From: Caballeronia megalochromosomata
GTDB lineage: Bacteria > Pseudomonadota > Gammaproteobacteria > Burkholderiales > Burkholderiaceae
DNA: 56,146 bases
Reading direction: 5' to 3'
Assembly: GCA_001580565.1 (NCBI GenBank)
Contig: LRBF01000223.1
Location: 1 to 56,146, forward strand
Shown: one piece after another, positions 8,634 to 16,873 of the stretch
How the letters are laid out: each line of letters begins with the position of its first letter
How positions within the stretch are numbered: position 1 is the stretch's first letter
Made by a program: the position numbers and the translations under genes
Notes under the pieces: model-generated
What the model was told of the DNA's origin: nothing
Databases searched by the model: none
What the model saw: the letters and a program-made list of their open reading frames with translations, nothing else

Positions 8634-9647
8634 TCAGGCCGCGCCGGGCGGCTCGATCAGCGCCCCGCCGCGCGGCTCGTCGATAGCCTGGCCGCGCTGC
8701 TTTTCGATCCAGTTGCGGCGTTCCTCGCGCGGCGTCACGCCGAAGCGGTCGCGATACGCATTGGAAAAATGCGCCGCCGATGAAAACCCGCACGCGAGGC
8801 TGATCTGCACCACCGACTTGCTCGTGCGCTGCAACTGCGTGCGCGCTTTCGTCAGGCGCAGGTTGAGGTAGTACTTCGAGGGCATCGCGCCGAGATACTG
8901 GCGAAAGAGCCGCTCCAGTTGCCGGCGCGAGATGCCGACGAGATTCGCGATTTCATCGGTGGCGAGCGGATCTTCGATGTTCGCTTCCATCAGTTGCAGC
9001 GCATCGTTCAGTCGCGGATGACGCTCGCCAGGCGCGGTGACAAATGGAATGCGCTGACGCTCCGTGCCCGCGCGCAAGGTGCCGATGCCGAGCGAATCGG
9101 CGATGCGCTCCGCGAGATCGGGGCCGTGATCGCGCGCGATCATCGCGAGCATGAAGTCCACGCTCGCCTGTCCGCCGGAACACGTGGCGCGGTCGCGGTC
9201 GATTTCGAAGATCTGCTGGCTGACGATCGCGCGCTCGAACTGCTCGGTGAACTGCTGATACGTTTCCCAGTTCACCGCGACGCGATACTGCGAGAGCTGC
9301 CCGGCCATCGCGAGCCACCACACGCCGTGATGGATGCCGCTGACGAGCGGCGTGCGCGGGGCGACGCGCGCGAGGCTCGCGAGAAAGAGCCGGTAATCGG
9401 CGAACTGCTGATAGCGCTCCGACACGACGATGAGCCAGTCGCACCGCACCGTGTCGTTGAACGCGCAATCGGCCGGGAGTTGCGCGCCGCCTGAAAGCGG
9501 CACGGGCCGGCCGTCCCAGGAACAGATGCGCCATTCGTAGAGACGATGCCCGTCGATCTCGTTGGCGAGCGCGAGGCTGTCGATGACCGGCGCGATGCCG
9601 CTCATCGACACCGGCGGCAGCGCGACGATCGCAACTTGCAGCGTCAC
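8634..9647 (-). CDS. GlxA-family transcriptional regulator, ArgR-like (AraC-type HTH)
   Basis: This 337-aa regulator has an N-terminal DJ-1/PfpI-like domain (about 1-190) and a C-terminal AraC-type double helix-turn-helix (about 215-325, including EIANLVGISRRQLERLFRQ and ACGFSSAAHFSNAYRDRFG). This is the architecture of Pseudomonas ArgR, the arginine-responsive activator of the aot and aru operons. The gene sits between the importer ATPase gene (gap 1 nt) and astC. A role as arginine-sensing activator of this locus is therefore a strong inference. It is unrelated to the E. coli ArgR repressor, so no symbol is given. Confidence 0.88.
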   Translation of the reverse strand: MTLQVAIVALPPVSMSGIAPVIDSLALANEIDGHRLYEWRICSWDGRPVPLSGGAQLPADCAFNDTVRCDWLIVVSERYQQFADYRLFLASLARVAPRTPLVSGIHHGVWWLAMAGQLSQYRVAVNWETYQQFTEQFERAIVSQQIFEIDRDRATCSGGQASVDFMLAMIARDHGPDLAERIADSLGIGTLRAGTERQRIPFVTAPGERHPRLNDALQLMEANIEDPLATDEIANLVGISRRQLERLFRQYLGAMPSKYYLNLRLTKARTQLQRTSKSVVQISLACGFSSAAHFSNAYRDRFGVTPREERRNWIEKQRGQAIDEPRGGALIEPPGAA

Positions 9648-9648
9648 G

Positions 9649-10476
9649 TTATTTCAGGCTTCCCGACAGGAACTGGCGCAGACGCTCGCTCTTCGGCGCG
9701 CTCAGCACATCCGCGGGCGCGCCCTCTTCTTCCGTGCGTCCCTGATGCAGGAACATCACGTGGTTCGACACGTTACGCGCAAAGCCCATTTCATGCGTGA
9801 CGACGATCATCGTGCGGCCTTCCTCGGCGAGCTTCTGCATCACTTTCAGCACTTCGCCGACGAGTTCGGGATCGAGCGCGGACGTGGGTTCGTCGAAGAG
9901 CATGACGTCGGGGTGCATCGCGAGTGCGCGCGCAATAGCGACACGCTGCTGCTGCCCGCCCGACAAGTGCGACGGATACTGCTTCTCGACGCGCGGCGGC
10001 AAGCCCACTTTCTCCAGATACGTGCGCGCGCGGTCTTCCGCCTCCTTCTTCGACACGCCGAGCACGTGCATCGGCGCTTCCATCACGTTCTCGATGGCCG
10101 TCATGTGCGACCAGAGATTGAAATGCTGGAAGACCATCGCGAGCTTGGTGCGCACGCGCTGCAACTGCTTGTGATCCGCGACTTCGAGATTGCCCGCGCG
10201 GTCGGCCTTCGTGCGCACGGCTTCACCGTCGACGATGATCTGCCCCGCGTTCGGCCGCTCGAGAAAGTTGATGCAGCGCAAAAACGTGCTCTTGCCCGAG
10301 CCGCTCGCGCCGATGATGCTGATCACGTCGCCTGCTTTGGCGGCGAGCGAGACGCCCTTCAACACTTCGTTGTCGCCGTAGCGCTTGTGAATGTCCTCGG
10401 CGACGAGCTTGGTCGCGACGTCTTTGGCGGTTGGCTCCAACGCTTTCTCCTCGGGTGATGACAGGGACTGATGCAT
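9649..10476 (-). CDS. Basic amino acid ABC transporter ATP-binding protein (HisP/AotP type)
   Basis: This is the cytoplasmic ATPase of a polar amino acid importer, 275 aa. Walker A is GASGSGKST (56-64), the Q-loop glutamine is about 117, the signature is LSGGQQQR (171-178) and Walker B is VMLFDEP (191-197). About 20 extra residues precede the usual start of the family, so an internal start near residue 24 is possible. It lies 18 nt after the permease gene at 10495 and 1 nt before the regulator gene. With the two permeases and the binding protein at 377 it makes a complete importer. Confidence 0.93.
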   Translation of the reverse strand: MHQSLSSPEEKALEPTAKDVATKLVAEDIHKRYGDNEVLKGVSLAAKAGDVISIIGASGSGKSTFLRCINFLERPNAGQIIVDGEAVRTKADRAGNLEVADHKQLQRVRTKLAMVFQHFNLWSHMTAIENVMEAPMHVLGVSKKEAEDRARTYLEKVGLPPRVEKQYPSHLSGGQQQRVAIARALAMHPDVMLFDEPTSALDPELVGEVLKVMQKLAEEGRTMIVVTHEMGFARNVSNHVMFLHQGRTEEEGAPADVLSAPKSERLRQFLSGSLK

Positions 10477-10494
10477 GGGTTCGAATTCTACCGC

Positions 10495-11229
10495 TCAGGC
10501 GCGCCGTGCCGGGCGCGCCGCGCCCGCCGGCCGCAGATACGCGAGCCAGTGCTGTTCCGCGCGCCGGAACGCCGCGACGAGCGCGAACGAGATCGCCACG
10601 TACAGCAGCGCCGCGATGCCGAACGATTCGAAGGACTGGTAGGTAGCTGAATTCGCGTCGCGCGCGACTTTCAGGATGTCCGGCACGGTCGCGGTGAACG
10701 CCACGGTCGTCGCGTGCAGCATCAGGATCACTTCGTTGCTGTACAGGGGCAACGCGCGGCGCAGCGCGGACGGCAGGATCACGCGGCGATACATCGTGAA
10801 GGTGCTCATGCCGTATGCGCGCGCGGCTTCCACTTCGCCGTGGGGAATCGCGCGGATCGCGCCGGCGAAGATTTCGGTCGTGTAGGCGCAGGTGTTCAGT
10901 GCGAACGCGAGAATCGCGCAATTGAAGCCGCTGCGAAAGAACGCTTCGAGCAGGGATTGCGTGCGCACGAATTCCAGGCTGTACATGCCCGTGTAGAGCA
11001 GCAGCAGTTGCACGTAGAGCGGCGTGCCGCGGAACACATACGTGTAAATGCGCACGGGCGTCGAGAGCCAGCGGTTGCGCGACACGCGCGCGCAGGCGAG
11101 CGGCACCGCCGCGCAGAAGCCGAGCACGATCGAGGCCGCGAGCAGCCACAGCGTGACGACGAGACCCGACGCGCGCATGCCGTCGGAGTACAGAAACGGG
11201 CGCCAGTATTCGGCGAAGATCTGGATCAT
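10495..11229 (-). CDS. Basic amino acid ABC transporter permease (HisM/AotM type)
   Basis: This is an inner-membrane permease of the His/Glu/Gln/Arg/opine family (244 aa) with about five hydrophobic segments. The EAA loop is seen in GEVEAARAYGMSTFTMYRRV. FRGTPLYVQLLLLYTG is a family hallmark. It lies 23 nt downstream of the partner permease and should form the heterodimeric channel with it. The C-terminus is alanine/arginine-rich and short. Substrate is inferred from the surrounding arginine genes. Confidence 0.92.
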   Translation of the reverse strand: MIQIFAEYWRPFLYSDGMRASGLVVTLWLLAASIVLGFCAAVPLACARVSRNRWLSTPVRIYTYVFRGTPLYVQLLLLYTGMYSLEFVRTQSLLEAFFRSGFNCAILAFALNTCAYTTEIFAGAIRAIPHGEVEAARAYGMSTFTMYRRVILPSALRRALPLYSNEVILMLHATTVAFTATVPDILKVARDANSATYQSFESFGIAALLYVAISFALVAAFRRAEQHWLAYLRPAGAARPARRA

Positions 11230-11252
11230 GGCTTGTCGCTCGCTAGCAGAAA

Positions 11253-11942
11253 TCAGAGTTCGGCGTGCCGCACGCCGGTCGAATAGCGGCGCTCGAGCGC
11301 CATCAGCACGAGATTCGACGCGCTCGTGATCACGAGATAGATCAACGCCGCGATCAGGATGAAGAAGAACATGTTGAACGTGCTCTTGCCCGCGTCCTGC
11401 GCGGCCTTCACCACATCGGCGAGACCGATGATCGACACGAGCGCCGTCGCCTTCACGAGCACCTGCCAGTTATTGCCGATGCCCGGCAGCGCGAAACGCA
11501 TCATCTGCGGAAAGAGAATCCGGCCGAACACGCGCATGCCACTCATGCCGTAGGCGCTGCCCGCTTCGAGCTGGCCGCGCGGCACCGCGAGAAACGCGCC
11601 GCGAAACGTTTCGGTGAAGTACGCGCCGTAGATGAAACCGAGCGTCAGCACGCCCGCCGTGAACGGATCGATGTCGAACTGATCCCAGCCGAGGGCATCG
11701 GTCAGATTGTTCACCGCGATCTGGATGCTGTAGAAGAGCAGCAGCATCAGCACGAGATCGGGCACCGAGCGGATGAGCGTCGTGTACGCGGTCGCGATGC
11801 CGCGCAACGGAGCGTGACGCGAGAGTTTCGCGGATGCGCCGGCCAGACCGAGCAGCACCGATACCGCGAGGGAGAGCACCGCGAGCGCGAGCGTCTCTTT
11901 TGCGCCCGCCCAAAGGACCGGGCCGAAGCCGTACAGGATCAA
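11253..11942 (-). CDS. Basic amino acid ABC transporter permease (HisQ/AotQ type)
   Basis: This is the first gene of the arginine locus, a 229-aa permease. The TTG at 11940-11942 is chosen as the start because GGAGG lies 6 nt upstream and the resulting N-terminus (ILYGFGPVLWAGAKETL) aligns with HisQ proteins, which are about 228 aa. A longer ATG start at 12000-12002 would add a charged extension untypical of the family. The EAA loop is GQLEAGSAYGMSGMRVFGRI. It forms the channel with the permease encoded 23 nt downstream. Confidence 0.9.
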   Translation of the reverse strand: MILYGFGPVLWAGAKETLALAVLSLAVSVLLGLAGASAKLSRHAPLRGIATAYTTLIRSVPDLVLMLLLFYSIQIAVNNLTDALGWDQFDIDPFTAGVLTLGFIYGAYFTETFRGAFLAVPRGQLEAGSAYGMSGMRVFGRILFPQMMRFALPGIGNNWQVLVKATALVSIIGLADVVKAAQDAGKSTFNMFFFILIAALIYLVITSASNLVLMALERRYSTGVRHAEL

Positions 11943-11981
11943 GAGTCGCCTCCAACGTCTTTCGGGTTGATCGGAAAGAGA

Positions 11982-12008
11982 CGGAGCGCGCTTTAAAGGC
12001 ACGCTCCG
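11982..12008 (-). promoter_or_regulatory. Leader hairpin upstream of the arginine locus
   Basis: On the minus strand GGAGCGTGC (12007-11999) and GCGCGCTCC (11991-11983) can form a 9-bp stem with one G-U pair and a CTTTAAA loop, about 40 nt before the TTG start of the first permease. No U-tract follows, so it is not a terminator. It may lie in the 5' leader or be a protein-binding dyad. No clear -35/-10 pair could be assigned nearby. Confidence 0.35.
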
Positions 12009-12225
12009 GGGATTGGCGGCGATACTCGCAAGCGAAAATCAATCGCTCAAATGTGATGAAGTGTGTTTGCTGCGACGCAACATCCGACGAGCGCGAGCGA
12101 CGGCGCCGTCACGCGCCCGCTACGCAACGCTCCCCGCGCGCGACAGACAGGAAAACCCGCACGCGCGCGGCAGACGAAATTTGCATTTTTCAGGTCGCAT
12201 TTTCGATAGACCGCGCGCAGGCCTT

Positions 12226-12624
12226 TTACGCGCGCCCGACGCCGCGCACGAGCTGCGCGACCTGCCCGTTGGCCACGGCGACATCCGGGCTGTCCTGCAG
12301 CAAGGGCAGGAACTGCTCCGCGAAAACGGGATCGCGCGTGCCGGCGCTGAACATGTCGACGACCGCCTGCGCGTGCGCGCCGCGCGCGTCGGCGGTGGCT
12401 TCGTCGTCGTCGAGCACGTCGTCGATGGCGGCGATCAGCGTCGAAAGCGGCGTGAGCCAGCGATACGCCGAACCGTTGATCACGATCTGCAGGAATTCAC
12501 CCGGCGACACCGGCCCGAACTCGGCCTCGTGGCGCGCGCGCAGATGCGCGAGCACGCTGCGATGAAGCGCGAGCAGCGGATGCCGCACGTCGCGCAGGAA
12601 AGCGGTGGCTGTCTGGTCGTTCAT
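12226..12624 (-). CDS. Conserved-looking protein of unknown function
   Basis: The product has 132 aa from ATG 12622-12624 (MNDQTATAFLRDVRHPLLALH). It is mainly helical, acidic and has no signal peptide or membrane segment. A central stretch, SPGEFLQIVINGSAYRWL, looks like a structured core, and the composition and codon use match neighbouring genes. It lies 49 nt after the EAL phosphodiesterase gene on the same strand, so the two probably share a transcript. I do not recognise a family and give no function. Confidence 0.7.
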   Translation of the reverse strand: MNDQTATAFLRDVRHPLLALHRSVLAHLRARHEAEFGPVSPGEFLQIVINGSAYRWLTPLSTLIAAIDDVLDDDEATADARGAHAQAVVDMFSAGTRDPVFAEQFLPLLQDSPDVAVANGQVAQLVRGVGRA

Positions 12625-12673
12625 GGTCGTGCCTCGTCTGGAAACCACTTAAGTGAGGACGAACCGGTGTCGA

Positions 12674-14260
12674 TCAAGCGCCGCGCGTCCGGCCCGCATA
12701 ACGGATGAATTCCGCGGCCGAGAGCGGCGGAGAGAAGAGCCAGCCCTGCCCGAACTGCGCGCCGCGCGCATGCAGATACGCGGCCTGTTCCTCATGCTCG
12801 ATGCCTTCGGCGATCACCTGCACGTCGAGCGTCGCGGCCATGTCGATGATATGCGACGCAACGCTGCTCGACGCCGCATCCTGCCCGACCGTATCGACGA
12901 AGGATTTGTCGATCTTCAGGCCGTCGATGCGAAAGTTCTGCAGGTGCGAGAGACTCGAATAGCCGGTGCCGAAATCGTCGAGATAGACGGCGTGGCCCGC
13001 GTCCCGGAACGCGCTAATGACTTCCTTGGCGGCATCGGCGTCGAGAAAGCTGCGCTCGGTCGCCTCGATGCGGATCTGCGCCGGCCGCACGCCCTGGCGC
13101 ACGATCGCCGGGCCGAGCACGTCGAGAAAGCGCCGCGTCGTCAGATCCTGCGCCGAGAGGTTCACCGACACGTAGTACTCCGGGTAGCGCTTAAGAAATT
13201 CACCGAGTTCGAGCAGGATGGTGTCGAGCACCTGATCCGTGATCGCCTGGATCAGCCCGCGATGCTCCGCGAGCGGAATGAAATGATCGGGCCGCACGAT
13301 GCGGTCGTGATACTTCCAGCGCACGAGCGCTTCGGCGCCGACACAGCGCCGCGTGCCGAGATCGACGATCGGCTGATACGCGACGATGAACTGGTGCCGC
13401 CGCACCGCGTCGCTCAGTTGCCCGCGCGGAGACAGCCGGCGCACGAGGAAGACCGCCGCCCAGCCCGCGAACACGAGGCCCACCACGACGCCGCCGAGCA
13501 GCCAGCCCCAGGGCAGCGTACGCAACCGCTGATGCAGCGTCTGATGCGGCGCGCTCACGACGACCGCGAGCGGCATCGACACGGAACGGCGCACGACATA
13601 CGGCGAACAGTCGCGCACGGGCGGCGCGGTGCGATAGACGGCGAGGATGGCGTTGGCGTCGGTGGCGGGCGTGGTCGCGATCACGCGGCTCACGTCGGTG
13701 TTGATGATGGCGACACCGCTCGCGACCTCGTCGTTCGCATCGAGCGTGTCGACGTAGAGCGAAGGGTCCGCGGCGACATAGAAGCCGTTTCGGCCCATCA
13801 CGAGCGAAGACTTGCCGCCCGGCAGGCGCGACAGGCCGTACCACGCCATCACGCCGTCGCGCGAGCGCCAGTCGGGCGGCGGCAGCGTGAGACCGTCGAG
13901 CACGCCCGCCGATACCGCGCCGAGCAGCGACGAACATTGCCAGCGGCCATCGTGATCGTACGCGCCGGCATCGCGCACCTGCTCGTGCGTGAGCGCGATG
14001 CGCCGCAGCTCTTTCAGATACGGCGGCGAGCATGGCGCCGCCGCCACCTTGCCGATCTCCCCGAGCGCGCCCGACAGCCGGCGCGTCACATCCTCGGCGC
14101 GATACAGCGCCGCCTTGGCCACCGTGTTCAGGCGCTCCGCTTCGTCATGCCGCTGGCTGCGCTGTGCGAACAAAAAGCCGATCCCCGCCGGCGCCAGCGC
14201 CGCGATTACCACGATGACGATCAGAAGCGCCGCCAGCGCCCCACGTTGAATTTTGTTCAT
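12674..14260 (-). CDS. CSS-motif/EAL cyclic-di-GMP phosphodiesterase
   Basis: This 528-aa inner-membrane protein should hydrolyse c-di-GMP. TM1 spans about 7-31. A periplasmic domain of about 210 residues follows, with a conserved Cys at 77 and the C-S-S motif at 109-111. TM2 lies at about 247-268 and a full EAL domain fills the rest. The EAL site looks complete: GAEALVRW, VNLSAQDL, EATE, DDFGTGYSSL, KIDKSFV and AEGIEHEEQ. In enterobacterial relatives the periplasmic cysteines respond to redox/DsbA state; this is family knowledge, not shown here. No GGDEF domain is present. Confidence 0.93.
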   Translation of the reverse strand: MNKIQRGALAALLIVIVVIAALAPAGIGFLFAQRSQRHDEAERLNTVAKAALYRAEDVTRRLSGALGEIGKVAAAPCSPPYLKELRRIALTHEQVRDAGAYDHDGRWQCSSLLGAVSAGVLDGLTLPPPDWRSRDGVMAWYGLSRLPGGKSSLVMGRNGFYVAADPSLYVDTLDANDEVASGVAIINTDVSRVIATTPATDANAILAVYRTAPPVRDCSPYVVRRSVSMPLAVVVSAPHQTLHQRLRTLPWGWLLGGVVVGLVFAGWAAVFLVRRLSPRGQLSDAVRRHQFIVAYQPIVDLGTRRCVGAEALVRWKYHDRIVRPDHFIPLAEHRGLIQAITDQVLDTILLELGEFLKRYPEYYVSVNLSAQDLTTRRFLDVLGPAIVRQGVRPAQIRIEATERSFLDADAAKEVISAFRDAGHAVYLDDFGTGYSSLSHLQNFRIDGLKIDKSFVDTVGQDAASSSVASHIIDMAATLDVQVIAEGIEHEEQAAYLHARGAQFGQGWLFSPPLSAAEFIRYAGRTRGA

Positions 14261-14534
14261 TGCGTGTTATGGACCGCGGCGCGATACATGTCGCGCGCGC
14301 GTTTTTTGTTTCCTGCTCGACGGCGTCGGCTCGTGTTGCGCCGCTCTTGCGAGAGTCTCGGACAAACGACTTAGTGTAGGGGCCGCGCATCGCCCGGTTC
14401 AACGTTTTCTTTGCCCGAAAACTCACCCTTTTGGTGGGCTTCCGCACGGCCCGCAGGCCCTTTTTTTGCCGTCCGCGCGCCGTGCGAAAATGGCCAGACC
14501 AGAAACGGCGTTTTCCTTGCATCGAACGACAACC

Positions 14535-15074
14535 ATGGACCCACACGATTGCCCGCGTCCGCTCGTGCGCGACGCCGCGCCCGGCGACTTCGACGCCATC
14601 GCGCGCATCTATGCGCATTACGTCGAGCACGCACTCGCGACCTTCGAGGAGATCGCCCCTTCCATCGACGACATGCGCGCGCGTCACGCCGCGATCGTAG
14701 CGGTAGGCCTGCCCTATCTCGTCGCCGAACTCGACGGCCACGTGGCGGGCTATGCGTATGCGTCGGCCTACCGGCCGCGTTCGGCTTACCGCCATACGAT
14801 CGAAGATTCGGTCTACGTCGCCGAAGGCTTCGGGCGCTGCGGCATCGGTCTCGCGCTGCTCACGGCGCTCATCGCGCGATGCGAGCACGGTCCGTGGCGC
14901 CAGATGATCGCGGTGATCGGCAACAGCGGCAACGCGGGATCGATCGCGCTGCATGCGCGGCTCGGCTTCGAGCATGTCGGCGTGCTGCGCGATGTCGGCT
15001 TCAAGCACGGACGATGGGTCGACACCGTGCTGATGCAGCGCGCGCTGAACGCTGCCTCGGACGTCACGGCATGA
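14535..15074 (+). CDS. GNAT N-acetyltransferase, phosphinothricin-acetyltransferase type
   Basis: This is a 179-aa single-domain acetyltransferase. The start is ATG at 14535-14537 (MDPHDCPRPLVRDAAPGDF). The order of motifs fits the Pat/Bar/MnaT group: IARIYAHYVEHALATFEE near the N-terminus, AGYAYASAYRPRSAYRHTIEDSV in the middle, and GRCGIGLALLTALI for acetyl-CoA binding. The C-terminal HARLGFEHVGVLRDVGFKHGRW is typical of the group. Such enzymes act on phosphinothricin, methionine sulfone/sulfoximine or similar amino acids; the real substrate cannot be read from sequence. It stands in front of the IMPACT gene with a gap of 6 nt. Confidence 0.88.
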   Translation: MDPHDCPRPLVRDAAPGDFDAIARIYAHYVEHALATFEEIAPSIDDMRARHAAIVAVGLPYLVAELDGHVAGYAYASAYRPRSAYRHTIEDSVYVAEGFGRCGIGLALLTALIARCEHGPWRQMIAVIGNSGNAGSIALHARLGFEHVGVLRDVGFKHGRWVDTVLMQRALNAASDVTA

Positions 15075-15080
15075 CCGGCC

Positions 15081-15722
15081 GTGCCGAGCGGCTATGATTC
15101 GACATTTGCCTCCCGCGCGTTTCCCGCCTTGCCGACCTACACCCTCGCCTCGCCCGTCAGCGCCGAAATCGACATTCGCAAGAGCCGCTTCATCGCGCTC
15201 GCGCTGCCCGTCGCAAACCGCGATGAAGCCATGCGCGAACTCGAACGCCTGCGCGCCGAGCATCCGGGTGCGACGCACGTCTGCTGGGCGCTGCTCGCGG
15301 GCGGTCAGTCGGGCATGTCCGACGACGGCGAGCCCTCCGGCACTGCGGGACGGCCGATTCTCGAAGTGCTGCGGCATCACGAAGTCGATGGCGTGCTGGC
15401 TGCGGTCGTGCGCTATTACGGCGGCATCAAGCTGGGCGCGGGCGGCCTCGTGCGCGCCTATACCGACGCGATCGCGAGCGCGATGCAACTGGCCGAACGC
15501 ATCGAGCGCATCGAGCGCGGGTTGATCGGCATCGAAATCGATTACGCGGACGAGGCGCGCGTGCGCCGCTGGATCGAGCAGCACGACGCCGAACTCGTGC
15601 AAAGCGAATACGGGATGGCCGTACGCCTCATCGTGCGCATGCCTGCCGCGGCCCGCGAACCGGCAGCCGCCGAATTGCGCGATCTCACCCATGGCCGCGC
15701 GGGCGTCGAGGTGAAAGCGTGA
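15081..15722 (+). CDS. IMPACT/YigZ family protein
   Basis: This protein has the N-terminal UPF0029/Impact domain. Hallmarks are IRKSRFIALALP, HPGATHVCWALL, SDDGEPSGTAGRPIL and RYYGGIKLGAGGLVRAY. A smaller C-terminal domain (DUF1949-like) follows. The GTG at 15081 gives 213 aa, but a TTG at 15129-15131 (MPTYTLASPVSAE) better matches where homologues begin; neither has a strong Shine-Dalgarno. The stop overlaps the ferredoxin start as GTGA. Family function in bacteria is uncertain (translation- or nucleotide-related). Confidence 0.88.
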   Translation: MPSGYDSTFASRAFPALPTYTLASPVSAEIDIRKSRFIALALPVANRDEAMRELERLRAEHPGATHVCWALLAGGQSGMSDDGEPSGTAGRPILEVLRHHEVDGVLAAVVRYYGGIKLGAGGLVRAYTDAIASAMQLAERIERIERGLIGIEIDYADEARVRRWIEQHDAELVQSEYGMAVRLIVRMPAAAREPAAAELRDLTHGRAGVEVKA

Positions 15723-16057
15723 GCGACGACGCGACGCGCGCCTTCGCGCTGACCATCGAGCCGGCCGGGCACTTCGTCGCGGTGCGAGACGGCGAGACGC
15801 TGCTCGAAGCCGCGTTGCGGGCGCGCCTGTCGCTGCCGCGATCGTGCCGCAACGGCACGTGCCGAGCGTGTATGTGCCGGCTCGTCGATGGACGCGTCGC
15901 GTATCGCGTCGAGTGGCCGGGACTCACCGCCGAGGAGAAGGCCGAAGGATGGATCTTGCCGTGCGTCGCGCTCGCGCGATCGGACGTGACGATCGAGCAG
16001 CCCGACGCGCGCGAGGCCCAACCCGATTCGCGGCCGGTCCGCTCGCGCGGCTTCTGA
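15719..16057 (+). CDS. [2Fe-2S] ferredoxin-like protein
   Basis: The product has 112 aa from a GTG start (15719-15721) that overlaps the previous stop, so it is likely translationally coupled. Cluster ligands follow the plant-type pattern: C43, C48 and C51 in SCRNGTCRACMC, and C82 in ILPCVALA. The first beta-hairpin is FALTIEPAGHFVAVRDGETLLEAAL. It is a stand-alone electron-transfer protein without a reductase domain; the partner is not evident from neighbours. The C-terminal 20 residues are polar and probably disordered. Confidence 0.88.
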   Translation: MSDDATRAFALTIEPAGHFVAVRDGETLLEAALRARLSLPRSCRNGTCRACMCRLVDGRVAYRVEWPGLTAEEKAEGWILPCVALARSDVTIEQPDAREAQPDSRPVRSRGF

Positions 16058-16221
16058 ACCCGGGTATTTCGGGATTGTCGTCTCGATTCAACGACCTACG
16101 ATGTGATTCCCGAGTCCCCATGCGCACGCTTTCGTACAAAGTGCGTGCAGGGTGACTCTCAAAAAGTGTACAATTGCGTTTTGCCCTAAATTCTGGCAGG
16201 GCCAGATCAACCGAGATTTCA

Positions 16222-16434
16222 ATGACTAAAGTACTGTTGAAAGAGAACGAGCCTTTCGACGTCGCCATGCGTCGTTTTCGCCGTACCGTCGAACGCACGG
16301 GCCTGATTCAAGAGCTCAAGTCCCGCATGGCCTATGAAAAGCCGACCACCGAGCGCAAGCGCAAGAAAGCTGCTGCTGTCGCTCGTCTGCGCAAGCAGAT
16401 CCGTCGCGCGCAACTGCCGAAGAAATTCTATTGA
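16222..16434 (+). CDS. rpsU: 30S ribosomal protein S21
   Basis: This is small-subunit protein bS21, 70 aa, highly basic. It starts MTKVLLKENEPFDVAMRRFRR and ends QIRRAQLPKKFY. The ATG at 16222-16224 fits the family exactly. A TACAAT -10-like element lies at 16169-16174 and a strong intrinsic terminator at 16591-16627. rpsU is therefore probably transcribed alone and not with dnaG/rpoD as in E. coli. Confidence 0.98.
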   Translation: MTKVLLKENEPFDVAMRRFRRTVERTGLIQELKSRMAYEKPTTERKRKKAAAVARLRKQIRRAQLPKKFY

Positions 16435-16590
16435 TCGACGCAGGGCGCCCCGCCCTCGTCCATCCGGCCAGGATCGGCATCGCAACCTGAGATCGATCGG
16501 GTCGCGGTTTCGCGCGCAGGTCGCGTGAAAGCTCGCGGTTTTGCGCACTTCTAGTTGCGCCCCCAGTCGAAGATGGTTAGGCAAGATTGC

Positions 16591-16627
16591 AAAAAGCCTG
16601 CATGAGTAAAAGCTCATGCAGGCTTTT
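16591..16627 (+). terminator. Intrinsic terminator after rpsU
   Basis: AAAAAGCCTGCATGAG (16591-16606) pairs perfectly with CTCATGCAGGCTTTTT (about 16612-16627) around a short loop. The 3' arm ends in a T-run. The A-rich 5' arm makes it functional in both directions in principle. Confidence 0.92.
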
Positions 16628-16715
16628 TGTGCTTGGGGAAGGTATCTTTGCGACGGCGGGATCGGCCGGATGGTTCTGCCCGATGGACATCGGTGATGTA
16701 AAAGCGCGCGCGCAA

Positions 16716-16750
16716 AAGCAAAGAGCCCGGCTGAACCGGGCTCTTTGCTT
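16716..16750 (-). terminator. Intrinsic terminator after initiator tRNA
   Basis: GCAAAGAGCCCGG (16718-16730) and CCGGGCTCTTTGC (16736-16748) form a perfect 13-bp stem with a five-base loop. On the minus strand it is followed by CTTTTGC, 8 nt beyond the tRNA 3' end. Confidence 0.88.
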
Positions 16751-16757
16751 GACGATT

Positions 16758-16834
<77 letters not shown>

Positions 16835-16873
16835 TCTGAAGAATTAAATTATAGACCGAACCGTTCGCCGAAG

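Noticed and set aside
14438..14468. Terminator-like GGCC-CGCA-GGCC followed by a T-run
   Set aside because: The stem is only about four base pairs and no plus-strand gene precedes it; it is more likely part of the divergent promoter region.
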